From Thermoplasmatota archaeon (GTDB lineage: Archaea > Thermoplasmatota > E2 > DHVEG-1): 7,990 nucleotides of DNA. Positions 1 through 5,527 of the stretch are shown here, in pieces. Numbering within the stretch: the stretch's first letter is position 1; each line of letters opens with the position of its first letter. The stretch lies in contig JAUWCF010000034.1 of the NCBI GenBank assembly GCA_030609445.1, positions 1 through 7,990 on the forward strand, given 5' to 3'. The translations under genes and the position numbers were made by a program. The notes beneath the pieces are model-generated. The model was not told where the DNA came from. It searched no databases and was given only the letters and a program-made list of their open reading frames with translations.

Positions 1-164
1 AGGCTTATTCTCCAGGTGATAAAGTCGTATTGGATATTGGCAAGGGAACAATTGTTGTTGGTACGACTTCATTTATGTTTCCAAAACTTCCGAAGGAGAT
101 TCTTGCGATTCGTGATGCTGGTGGACTCTTGCCGTATACTAGGAAAAAATTAGAAAAAAGATAG
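1..164 (+). CDS. leuD: 3-isopropylmalate dehydratase (or homoaconitase) small subunit, C-terminal part
   Basis: This is the last 53 codons of a gene that starts before the window; the first whole codon is at 3 and the stop TAG is at 162-164. The tail reads GDKVVLDIGKGTI, then an F-x-F-P-K-L-P-K-E-I-L segment, then AIRDAGGLLPYTRKKL. That order (GD-x-V-x-(V/L)D--KG--I, LP--(I/L)L-I--AGGL-PY--KKL) is typical of the C-terminus of the small (swivelling) subunit of the aconitase superfamily, LeuD/HacB type. With its large subunit such a protein isomerises 2-isopropylmalate to 3-isopropylmalate in leucine synthesis, or homologous substrates in lysine or coenzyme B pathways. The fragment cannot tell which substrate is used. 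The large subunit gene is not in the window. Two T-runs follow directly and probably end the transcript. Confidence 0.78.
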   Translation, partial: AYSPGDKVVLDIGKGTIVVGTTSFMFPKLPKEILAIRDAGGLLPYTRKKLEKR

Positions 165-170
165 GATAGA

Positions 171-186
171 TTTTTTGTATATTTTT
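171..186 (+). terminator. Oligo-T terminator after leuD-like gene
   Basis: Six T (171-176), a short break, then five T (182-186) start seven bases after the leuD-like stop codon. No GC hairpin precedes them. Archaeal RNA polymerase stops at oligo-T tracts without a hairpin, so this fits termination just before the convergent gene whose stop codon is at 185-187. Confidence 0.5.
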
Positions 187-367
187 AGTCTTCTTCGTAT
201 ACTTCTAGTGTTTCGAAAAATTCAGGTTTAAAGTAATATCCGTATTCTGTTTTTTCGATTAGGCCTTTTCTTATACATATTTCAAAAAGATCTTCTTTGA
301 TTTGGTGTTCACCTTTTTTTCTTATTACTTTTACTTTTGAGTCTGGTCGTTGTATTTTATTTTCCAT
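185..367 (-). CDS. Small charged protein of unknown function, 60 aa
   Basis: I do not recognise this gene. The frame is open up to an ATG at 394, but I place the start at the ATG ending at 367, giving MENKIQRPDS. A long Shine-Dalgarno match (GAGGTGAT, 374-381 on this strand) sits six bases before that codon and would lie inside the longer version. A TATA box at 436-443 adds support. The protein is very rich in K and E. It begins with a basic stretch (KVKVIRKKGE), then has a predicted helix (IKEDLFEICIRKGLIEK) and an aromatic segment YGYYFKPEFFETL, which could form a small winged fold. No catalytic motif, membrane segment or cysteine pair is seen. It converges with the leuD-like gene, the two stop codons being about 20 bases apart. 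It is probably a real gene because of the promoter and Shine-Dalgarno site. Confidence 0.62.
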   Translation of the reverse strand: MENKIQRPDSKVKVIRKKGEHQIKEDLFEICIRKGLIEKTEYGYYFKPEFFETLEVYEED

Positions 368-435
368 CTCTCCATCACCTCTTTCAATTACCATATATTG
401 TTTATTAATGACATGTTAAGTGTTATCACTAACCA

Positions 436-443
436 TATATAAA
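436..443 (-). promoter_or_regulatory. TATA box of the 60-aa gene
   Basis: Read on the minus strand the sequence is TTTATATA, matching the archaeal TATA-box consensus. A start of transcription about 25 bases downstream would lie near 412, leaving a leader of about 45 bases with the GAGGTGAT ribosome binding site near its end. Confidence 0.5.
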
Positions 444-468
444 CTTAATGTGTAAAAATGTCAATTTG

Positions 469-490
469 AAAAAATAACGATATAAAAAAA
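469..490 (-). terminator. Oligo-T terminator after the alpha/beta hydrolase gene
   Basis: On the minus strand a run of seven T (490 down to 484) begins ten bases after the hydrolase stop codon, and a second run of six T follows (475-470). This matches archaeal intrinsic termination. The T-runs lie between the hydrolase and the promoter of the next minus-strand gene, so the two are probably transcribed separately. Confidence 0.5.
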
Positions 491-500
491 GAAGGAGATT

Positions 501-1526
501 TTATGGAGTATCAGTCACTATCAATTCATTTACAGGCGTTCCATCACTCCAAAGACCCATAAATCTTTGTTCAGGTGTATTCCCAAGACAATATTCTCCG
601 TTAATGCCATAAAAAGCATAATCCGTAAGTGCATCAAACAGCTTCCAAGTTGAATAATAATCCATGGCATCTGTACTGCCAAAAAAGGGAAAGCATGCAG
701 GTGCAACATGATCTGCTACGAGATCTGGTTCCCCATAGGTATCCGTTACTTGGACTACAAAATCTTTTTGTGAAAAGGGGATCTGTGTTGCATTTTCAAA
801 GATGATCTTTCCTGATAAGTTTCCAACAATGGTATCATCTTCTCCTACGACAACAAGCATAAGTGTTTCAGCTGGAATATTTGCAAAGTCAACTCCTTCT
901 TCGTCCAAAACATAAGGTTGAACAGGCATAATTGCTTTAGGAACCGGTAGCCCTTCATCAAAAGCTTGTGCAGCCATATTAGCAGTAATTCCTCCACCTA
1001 AAGAATGGCCAGTGATAGCAAATTTATCTAGTTCTGGTTGAATGTGACTTCCGCTTTGAAGTGTTCGTATAGCATCCTTTACAGCATCAATTGCGTTTGC
1101 ATTGAATTGACTGAATCCTAAATATAATCCCCTCTGATATCTAGGATATACTACGATGTTTCCTCTCTTTACTAGATGATGAATCCATTCTCTATAACAG
1201 ATCGGATGAATTGCACTCCATCCATGATTGAAGACAATAAGTGGAGCAGATTCAGGTTTTGGTCCATATGGTTCAAAAATCCAGTATTGACGAGCGCCAA
1301 ATCGATATCTTGTTTTTCTAACACCATAATGAGAATAGTTTGAACCACCTGGCCCATCAGTTGGTTGGTCTGGTGGAGTTGGTTCATCAGTGCTAGATGA
1401 AAATAGATTTAATTGGTATTTTACATTTTGTTCTTCAATTATTCCTTTTGAACCTGTTTGTATTGTTCCAAGAAACAACAAAATCATGATAAAAACTGCA
1501 AAGATGCCCATATAATGTCTTTTCAT
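501..1526 (-). CDS. Exported or membrane-anchored alpha/beta hydrolase
   Basis: A 341-residue hydrolase of the alpha/beta fold. Residues 7-20 form one hydrophobic segment after a basic start (MKRHYMG), acting as a signal peptide or N-terminal anchor. Residues 43-62 form a Ser/Thr/Pro/Gly-rich linker. The catalytic domain runs from about 70 to 340. It has an oxyanion-type loop FNHGW (99-103), a nucleophile elbow GHSLGG with Ser175, a likely acid in GEDD (Asp230 or Asp231), and a likely base His273 in ADHVAP. The family resembles dienelactone-hydrolase, chlorophyllase and polyester-hydrolase proteins, so an ester substrate outside the cell is likely but its identity is not readable. Several cysteines (110, 278, 313) could form disulfides after export. 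The start has only a weak GAGAG ribosome site, but a TATA box at 1564-1571 would give a short leader. It is apparently a single-gene unit ending at a T-run. Confidence 0.85.
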   Translation of the reverse strand: MKRHYMGIFAVFIMILLFLGTIQTGSKGIIEEQNVKYQLNLFSSSTDEPTPPDQPTDGPGGSNYSHYGVRKTRYRFGARQYWIFEPYGPKPESAPLIVFNHGWSAIHPICYREWIHHLVKRGNIVVYPRYQRGLYLGFSQFNANAIDAVKDAIRTLQSGSHIQPELDKFAITGHSLGGGITANMAAQAFDEGLPVPKAIMPVQPYVLDEEGVDFANIPAETLMLVVVGEDDTIVGNLSGKIIFENATQIPFSQKDFVVQVTDTYGEPDLVADHVAPACFPFFGSTDAMDYYSTWKLFDALTDYAFYGINGEYCLGNTPEQRFMGLWSDGTPVNELIVTDTP

Positions 1527-1563
1527 ATTCTCTCAAGCCCCATAAATAATATGTGTGTTGATA

Positions 1564-1571
1564 GATATAAA
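1564..1571 (-). promoter_or_regulatory. TATA box of the alpha/beta hydrolase gene
   Basis: The minus strand reads TTTATATC about 38 bases before the ATG. Transcription starting about 25 bases downstream would give a leader of roughly 15 bases. This is a motif match only. Confidence 0.45.
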
Positions 1572-1628
1572 GATGTTGCTGCTCAAAAAAGGCGTTCAGA
1601 ATATCTAACTATTGAAATGATTTAAAGC

Positions 1629-1679
1629 GGGGAAGTAAGGGGAGTTGGTGAGGAAAGATGGAAAAGGTATTACTTCCCC
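1629..1679. repeat. 10-bp perfect inverted repeat, 31-base loop, enclosing a mini reading frame
   Basis: The arms GGGGAAGTAA (1629-1638) and TTACTTCCCC (1670-1679) are perfect complements. The loop is almost all purine plus T on the + strand and includes a Shine-Dalgarno-like GGTGAGGAAAG directly before ATG 1658-1660. That ATG opens an 11-codon frame (MEKVLLPHKE, stop at 1690). As RNA, either strand could fold into the stem. The element lies upstream of the hydrolase promoter and downstream of the PAS gene. Confidence 0.5.
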
Positions 1680-1710
1680 ATAAAGAGTAAATATATTGTT
1701 ATTTTCAAAA

Positions 1711-1718
1711 TATATAAA
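1711..1718. promoter_or_regulatory. Isolated TATA-like element, direction uncertain
   Basis: The + strand reads TATATAAA, and the minus strand reads TTTATATA, a consensus archaeal TATA box. On the minus strand it could start a long hydrolase leader containing the 1629-1679 stem. On the + strand it could start an RNA covering the 1820-1885 stem. No gene fixes its direction. Confidence 0.3.
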
Positions 1719-1723
1719 GATTG

Positions 1724-1759
1724 TTGTATAATTGTTACCGAAAATTCAATATTATACAA
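1724..1759. repeat. 9-bp inverted repeat with 18-base spacer
   Basis: TTGTATAAT (1724-1732) is matched by ATTATACAA (1751-1759). The left arm overlaps one TTGTTAC heptamer (1732-1738) and the right arm runs into ACAATAACAA. It resembles the TTGTTA/TAACAA sites near 7714-7749, though its AT-richness makes chance similarity possible. Confidence 0.35.
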
Positions 1760-1819
1760 TAACAAAACAGATAATAGACAAGAAACAACAAAGAAAAAAT
1801 AAAATTTTATCAAATGATC

Positions 1820-1885
1820 AGAAGGGAAAAAGGGGGGATAAAATATGAAAAAGATTAACGTAAAAATCTAATGCATTTCCCTTCT
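1820..1885. repeat. 10-bp perfect inverted repeat, 46-base loop, enclosing a mini reading frame
   Basis: The arms AGAAGGGAAA (1820-1829) and TTTCCCTTCT (1876-1885) are perfect complements. The loop carries GGGGGGAT (1832-1839), a strong Shine-Dalgarno-like signal, five bases before ATG 1845-1847. That ATG opens a 9-codon frame (MKKINVKI, stop at 1871). The layout mirrors the 1629-1679 element: purine-rich left arm, ribosome-site-like loop, tiny frame, complementary right arm. Confidence 0.5.
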
Positions 1886-1933
1886 TAGTAACAAATAATT
1901 AAAAGCTTACTTAAATAACTTGTTTGCAGGCGA

Positions 1934-1962
1934 ATATGCAGATGGATATACTGATATGCAGA
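1934..1962. repeat. Pair of 9-bp direct repeats spaced 20 bp
   Basis: ATATGCAGA occurs at 1934-1942 and again at 1954-1962, 20 bp start to start (about two helical turns), with a related GATATAC between them. The pair lies just beyond the PAS gene stop. It could be a protein-binding pair or a chance repeat. Confidence 0.3.
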
Positions 1963-1988
1963 AAATTGTTACATAAATAATTAACGTA

Positions 1989-3182
1989 CTAATTTAGTTC
2001 TTCCCCAATCTTTTCTTTTAATTTTTTCCATTCGGTAATATCACGAGTTATTCCCATGGTGCCAATTATGTCGCCTTCTGCGTTATGCCAAGGGATCTTT
2101 GTGACAGAAACCCATCTTTCAGAGCCATCGCTATATGTGATTTTCTCCTCTTTATTTATGATATGTTTGCCAGATTGTACGATGCTCTGATCATCTATAA
2201 AGATTTTTCTCGCTTGATCTTCAGAAAGAAAGTCAAAATCTGTTTTTCCTATCATTTCTTCAGGAGATACATTAGAATGAGATGCCTTTGCCTTATTGAC
2301 TAAAACAAATCGACTCTGTTCGTCTTTAAAGTAAAGAGAATCAGGAATATTATTCATCAGTGTTTTAAGAAGTCCATGTTCATAAATTCGTTTTTTTTCA
2401 TTTGCATTTCGCATAGTAATGTCTCGGATAATTAACACGAAATTATCAACTTCATTATCTTGTCTTACAAGGAAAAACGAACTGATCTCAACATTCAACA
2501 CCGTTCCTTGGTTATTTATAATCTCGGTGGTAAAGCTCTTGGCTGTTTTCTCTGAAAGTAATTGTTCAAATTGATTAACAACAACAGGAAGCGATGTAGC
2601 AGTAAGAATATTCATACCGAAAAGATTCTTTCCAATCAGACTATCTTTTGTTAAATCAAGCATTTCACATATCTTCGTATTGACATCAAGGATGTCACCT
2701 CTTGCATCCAAAACAATGGTGCCGTCAGTTGTATATTCAAAAAGCCCTCGATATTTCTTCTCACTTTCCCGTAATTTATTTTCTGCTTTTTTCCGTTCAG
2801 TGATATCCCAGACAAGGACAAACATGACTGGTTTCCCGCTCATCATAAAAAGAGAAATACTGATTTCAGCAGGGATGTAACTTCCATCTTTTGTGATGCT
2901 TTCTGTTTCTACCTTAAGTCCGCCTTTTGCTGCTATTTCTTCTTTAAATTGATCCCAGTCTATTTCTCGCGGGAGGATATCTTTTAATGATAAACGTAAG
3001 ATTTCATTCCATTCATAGCCAAAAAGTTCACATGATTTTTGATTTGCCTCTAAAATTTGCCCTTCAAACGATGTTAAAAAAGCTGCAGCATTAACTTGTT
3101 CAAACAAAGTCTTATATCGCCCATCATCAGTTTTCGAGTCAACTTTGTTTTTCTCTTCTACAGTTTCTTTATACTCTTGCAT
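1989..3182 (-). CDS. Soluble protein with three PAS domains and no output domain
   Basis: A 397-residue protein made of three PAS-PAC units and little else: PAS1 about 22-130, PAS2 about 143-258, PAS3 about 270-385. Each ends with the PAC-type DIT motif (DITERKK at 126, DITMRNA at 254, DITEWKK at 381), followed by a short charged helix linking to the next unit. PAS domains bind small ligands or cofactors, or mediate protein contacts, in sensing. No membrane segment, HisKA H-box, HATPase, GGDEF, methyl-accepting or HTH region is present, and the protein stops twelve residues after the third DIT motif. It may act as a stand-alone sensor that contacts a separate kinase, or may have lost its kinase; the following 460 bases show no kinase remnant. 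The start ATG has a GTGAT ribosome site five bases upstream and a TATA box at 3241-3248, so it is transcribed separately from rtcA. Confidence 0.85.
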   Translation of the reverse strand: MQEYKETVEEKNKVDSKTDDGRYKTLFEQVNAAAFLTSFEGQILEANQKSCELFGYEWNEILRLSLKDILPREIDWDQFKEEIAAKGGLKVETESITKDGSYIPAEISISLFMMSGKPVMFVLVWDITERKKAENKLRESEKKYRGLFEYTTDGTIVLDARGDILDVNTKICEMLDLTKDSLIGKNLFGMNILTATSLPVVVNQFEQLLSEKTAKSFTTEIINNQGTVLNVEISSFFLVRQDNEVDNFVLIIRDITMRNANEKKRIYEHGLLKTLMNNIPDSLYFKDEQSRFVLVNKAKASHSNVSPEEMIGKTDFDFLSEDQARKIFIDDQSIVQSGKHIINKEEKITYSDGSERWVSVTKIPWHNAEGDIIGTMGITRDITEWKKLKEKIGEELN

Positions 3183-3240
3183 AACCCATCACGTATTTTG
3201 CATCCCTTCTATTAACAACAGAAGACAAATACATTTTTGA

Positions 3241-3248
3241 TATATAAA
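3241..3248 (-). promoter_or_regulatory. TATA box of the triple-PAS gene
   Basis: The minus strand reads TTTATATA in the 74-base gap between rtcA and the PAS gene. A start of transcription near 3217 would leave a leader of about 35 bases that includes the GTGAT ribosome site. Confidence 0.55.
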
Positions 3249-3256
3249 CATGTGTT

Positions 3257-4300
3257 TTATTTTACCATGAGCTTTATTGAACCATTTTGTTTTGTCATCT
3301 GAAATTCAACATCAAGGAATTGTTTCAGAAGCCACATTGCTGTTTCTGTATGACTGCTCAAGTATCTAATACGACATACTGATGTATCATCTGCAATAGC
3401 CATATATGGCAAAAGTTGATCGATTGCAAAAGTATCTATGTTTGCTCCTGCATTAATTTCTTCGACTAGCTGACTGACAGCATTTTCCCCGATTTGTTCG
3501 GCAGGCATCCCCTTTTCTCCAATAACTGTTGATCCTAGAATCGCAAAATCTGATTTAGACCAGAGTGTTATCCCAACTCCTGAAGAAAATGAGGTTGATT
3601 CATCGATCTGAATAGATGTTTGAATATTGCTCTTTAGTGCTTGTTTTATTGCAGTATGTTTCATTCGTCTGCTAATGTGGCTAGGAAGATTGGAAATATG
3701 TATGGTGCCTTTGATTTTGTTAAATTCACTTTTTTCATTTAATTGCAAATGTTTTATTTGTTTTATAGGAGATATTGTTATAAATGCTTCTCCGCCTCCT
3801 TTTGGAAAGTATCCTCTCTTGATCAACTTTGCATCGATTTTAATGCCCATCTTCTGAATGGTAGGCAAAAAAATATTTGTGAAATACTCCCAAGATGGAG
3901 ACCATTTAACATCAGTTCCACCCATAATTCGTATGGTGATTGGTTTTGTCGTTTGTAAAGCGCTAAGAATGCAAGCTTGAAACACTAATGTGATACTTCC
4001 TGCAGTACCAACATCGAAGCTATATTCTCCCGGCCGAATCTCCCCTGGAGAAAACGTTAATTTTGAAGAGCCAATCGATAACCCATCAGTTTCTGCATTA
4101 CACAGTGTTTTCATACAAGAAATGGCAGTGAGATGTTGTGGCCGCAATCCCGGAGTTGATCGTCTTGCACGTATATTTGTTATTTCAACTGGTTTTTTTG
4201 TAAAAACCGAAAGGGCGACAGCATACCGTAAAATCTGTCCCCCGCCTTCACCATATGATCCATCTATCTGCAACAAAAAGTCACCATCTAGTAATTGCAT
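3257..4300 (-). CDS. rtcA: RNA 3'-terminal phosphate cyclase
   Basis: RtcA uses ATP, through a histidine-AMP intermediate, to turn an RNA 3'-phosphate into a 2',3'-cyclic phosphate, an end that RNA repair ligases can use. Family motifs occur in order: IDGSYGEGGGQILR (12-25), STPGLRPQHL (48-57), GTAGSITLVFQ (98-108), GGTDVKWSPSWEYF (127-140), GYFPKGGGE (163-171) and DQLLPYMAIA (294-303). The S-H-T-E-T segment holds His317, which aligns with the adenylated His309 of the E. coli enzyme. The ATG used here gives 347 residues, has no ribosome site and overlaps pncC by 20 bases. A TTG at residue 10 (4271-4273) has GGTGA (4281-4285) seven bases before it, overlapping the pncC stop, and would give 338 residues, the usual family length. 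I think that start is at least as likely. It is co-transcribed with pncC. No rtcB ligase gene is nearby. Confidence 0.93.
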   Translation of the reverse strand: MQLLDGDFLLQIDGSYGEGGGQILRYAVALSVFTKKPVEITNIRARRSTPGLRPQHLTAISCMKTLCNAETDGLSIGSSKLTFSPGEIRPGEYSFDVGTAGSITLVFQACILSALQTTKPITIRIMGGTDVKWSPSWEYFTNIFLPTIQKMGIKIDAKLIKRGYFPKGGGEAFITISPIKQIKHLQLNEKSEFNKIKGTIHISNLPSHISRRMKHTAIKQALKSNIQTSIQIDESTSFSSGVGITLWSKSDFAILGSTVIGEKGMPAEQIGENAVSQLVEEINAGANIDTFAIDQLLPYMAIADDTSVCRIRYLSSHTETAMWLLKQFLDVEFQMTKQNGSIKLMVK

Positions 4301-4763
4301 CTAAGAGAAATTTTAGTGCTTCATTGCAGGTTCGTTCCTTATTTTGCAATCGGTTTTCGGAAAAAATAAATCGTTTAACTTGCGTATTTTTTGAAGTAGC
4401 AACACCTATGTATACGAGACCTACTGGTTTTTCTTTTGTCCCTCCTGTAGGACCAGCAATTCCTGTTGTTGATATACCAATATCCACATTTGATCTTTCT
4501 TTAATCCCTATTGCCATTGCCCTTGCAGTCTCTTCACTTACCGCGCCGCAATCTTTGATTGTTTCTTTAGGAATCCCCAGCAACTCTATCTTTGATATAT
4601 TGCTGTATGTTACAACTCCTCTTTCAAAATACTCTGAACTTCCTGATATATTTGTCAATAAATGGGCTAACAGACCTCCGGTACAGGACTCAGCAGTAGC
4701 AATTGAAAGATTCTTTTTTTTTAATTTATTTGAAACGGTATTAAGAAGACTTTCATCTATCAC
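4281..4763 (-). CDS. pncC: Nicotinamide-nucleotide amidohydrolase (CinA C-terminal domain, PncC)
   Basis: A 160-residue stand-alone CinA C-terminal domain, close to the length of bacterial PncC. The enzyme deamidates nicotinamide mononucleotide to nicotinate mononucleotide, returning it to NAD synthesis. Key motifs are TAESCTGGLL (23-32) with the expected nucleophile Ser26, VVTYSNISK (50-58) with the conserved Tyr53 and Lys58, TTGIAGPTGGTKEKPVGLVYIGVA around the nucleotide pocket, and the C-terminal NKERTCNEALKFLLDA helix. The N-terminal molybdopterin-binding-like half of full CinA is absent. The start codon is GTG at 4761-4763; a GAGGT ribosome site (4770-4774) six bases upstream supports it. 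A TATA box at 4808-4814 would drive the pncC-rtcA operon. An insertion sequence begins at 4841, immediately upstream of this promoter, and may affect expression. That NMN could come from NAD-using enzymes such as DNA ligase is known chemistry but not shown here. Confidence 0.92.
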   Translation of the reverse strand: MIDESLLNTVSNKLKKKNLSIATAESCTGGLLAHLLTNISGSSEYFERGVVTYSNISKIELLGIPKETIKDCGAVSEETARAMAIGIKERSNVDIGISTTGIAGPTGGTKEKPVGLVYIGVATSKNTQVKRFIFSENRLQNKERTCNEALKFLLDAITRW

Positions 4764-4807
4764 GAAGATACCTCTGCCATGGTAAATAGTTTTGAAGATT
4801 TAAATGA

Positions 4808-4814
4808 TTTTATA
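4808..4814 (-). promoter_or_regulatory. Likely TATA box of the pncC-rtcA operon
   Basis: The minus strand reads TATAAAA about 45 bases before the GTG start, predicting a leader of about 24 bases that contains GAGGT. A second AT-rich element (TTTAAAT near 4797-4803) is an alternative. The insertion sequence edge lies 27 bases further upstream. Confidence 0.42.
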
Positions 4815-4835
4815 GCGTTAGAAGTTATGCATTAA

Positions 4836-4840
4836 GGCTA
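4836..4840. repeat. Target site duplication GGCTA, left copy
   Basis: GGCTA directly before the left inverted repeat is repeated directly after the right one (6958-6962). A 5-bp duplication at exactly the bases flanking both ends marks the insertion as transposition and fixes the borders. Confidence 0.88.
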
Positions 4841-4870
4841 CAGTGATTTTGAAGAAGAAAACTATCTCAC
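4841..4870 (+). repeat. Left terminal inverted repeat of the insertion sequence
   Basis: The first 12 bases (CAGTGATTTTGA) match the inverted right end perfectly, 15 of the first 16 match, and about 23 of 30 match overall. The outer perfect block is probably the cleavage site and the looser inner part the transposase binding site. Confidence 0.88.
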
Positions 4871-5060
4871 TGTTTTAAAAGTGCATCTCTCCAGTAGCCC
4901 GGACAATAAACCTCAAAAATTCTGAGATGATATATTTCATATTATCAGTTTGGTACTATGCAGAGTTTTATCTGAAACGCTGTAAACCACCAGTAGTTTT
5001 GTAAAACAAGGCATTCTATAGACATTTGCTACATCTACATACGCACCAATAGTGAAAAAA

Positions 5061-5068
5061 TTTATATC
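5061..5068 (+). promoter_or_regulatory. TATA box of the transposase gene
   Basis: TTTATATC preceded by an A-rich stretch (GTGAAAAAA) looks like a BRE-TATA pair. A start of transcription about 26 bases on would fall near 5088. The ATG at 5069 is therefore not in the message, and the ATG at 5099 is the likely start. The promoter is inside the element, so each copy carries its own. Confidence 0.55.
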
Positions 5069-5098
5069 ATGATACATGTTACTTTCTTTGGTGATGTT

Positions 5099-5527
5099 AT
5101 GAGAGAATCCGCATCCTATATTGGATATGATCAATTGAAGATCCAGAGTGATCTTATAAATGAGGACGACAAAGCACTCCTTCGATATGAAATGCTCCGG
5201 GAGCAAATAGTGACCAAAGAAAATATTGAATCTGTAAGTGAGAGATATGGCTATAGCTCTCGGCATTTCTTTTGGTGCCGAGATCGATTTCGAGAATATG
5301 GTCTTGTTGGCCTTGTTGATAAGCCTCCTGGTCCAAAGAGACCACATAAAATAAAGCCGGATGTTGAAAGGAAGATTTTGTATTATCGTAAAAAGAATCT
5401 TTCGATATACGATGTATCTGACGAGTTGAAAAAGGATGGTATAGATATCACTCCAAAAAGCGTGGATAATGTTTTGAACAAGCATCATAAACCTAAAAAA
5501 AAACGTGGCCGAAAACCAAACAAATAA
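5099..5527 (+). CDS. Insertion sequence OrfA: helix-turn-helix protein, N-terminal part of transposase
   Basis: A 142-residue protein. The frame also contains an ATG at 5069, but that codon overlaps the TATA box, whereas ATG 5099 has GGTGAT just upstream, so I start at MRESASYIGY. The first half holds a helix-turn-helix of the transposase-associated kind (ENIESVSERYGYSSRHFFWC and following RDRFREYGLVGL). A linker DKPPGPKRPHK follows, then a second helix pair (SIYDVSDELKKDGIDITPKSVDNVL). The tail KPKKKRGRKPNK is highly basic, AT-hook-like. It should bind the terminal inverted repeats. The frame ends at 5527, just after an A9 tract where a -1 shift would fuse it to the catalytic half. Alone it could act as a repressor, as OrfA-type products do in IS1 and IS3; that is inference. 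Confidence 0.8.
   Translation: MRESASYIGYDQLKIQSDLINEDDKALLRYEMLREQIVTKENIESVSERYGYSSRHFFWCRDRFREYGLVGLVDKPPGPKRPHKIKPDVERKILYYRKKNLSIYDVSDELKKDGIDITPKSVDNVLNKHHKPKKKRGRKPNK
5495..5503 (+). promoter_or_regulatory. A9 slippery tract: probable -1 frameshift site joining OrfA and OrfB
   Basis: Nine A lie within the short overlap of the two frames. The orfB frame opens right after a TAA at 5494-5496, and the orfA frame closes at 5527. A slip of one base back on A-AAA-AAA joins OrfA (KPKKK) to OrfB (TWPKTKQINK) and yields about 611 residues from the 5099 start. Ribosomal slippage or RNA polymerase slippage would both work. A true deletion of one A, or a sequencing error in the run, would look the same. 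I see only weak pairing downstream (GTGG 5505-5508 with CCAC 5539-5542). Confidence 0.65.

Larger units (their letters stand above)
1527..1988. other. Gene-free stretch with several repeats
   Basis: About 460 bases between the hydrolase start and the PAS gene stop, with no convincing gene on either strand. It is AT-rich apart from two purine-rich (on the + strand) islands near 1627-1668 and 1820-1840. It contains two 10-bp perfect inverted repeats with long loops, a TATA-like element at 1711-1718, a 9-bp inverted repeat, three copies of the heptamer TTGTTAC (1732-1738 and 1966-1972 on +, 1888-1894 on -), and a pair of 9-bp direct repeats. I found no remnant of a histidine kinase domain that could complete the PAS protein, and no tRNA. 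It could be a small-RNA locus or a regulatory region; neither is proven. Confidence 0.5.

Noticed and set aside
503..562. 20-codon + strand frame with a strong AAGGAGAT ribosome-site-like signal and a TATA-like stretch upstream
   Set aside because: It lies antisense to the conserved C-terminus of the hydrolase, is very short, and its A-rich upstream region is better explained as the hydrolase's T-run terminator on the other strand.
1527..1988. Possible decayed histidine kinase domain, tRNA or box C/D RNA in the gap
   Set aside because: The minus-strand frames read a short way past the PAS stop quickly hit stops, and no kinase motifs were seen. No cloverleaf was found, and box C/D-like words lacked the required arrangement.
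4761..4780. Mini frame MAEVSS ending in TGA that overlaps the pncC GTG start
   Set aside because: It has no ribosome site of its own, and its sequence is mostly the Shine-Dalgarno region of pncC, so it is likely incidental.
4255..4785. Long + strand open frame opposite pncC
   Set aside because: pncC has all family motifs, a ribosome site and a start codon on the minus strand. The opposite frame has no recognisable domain and is a coding shadow.
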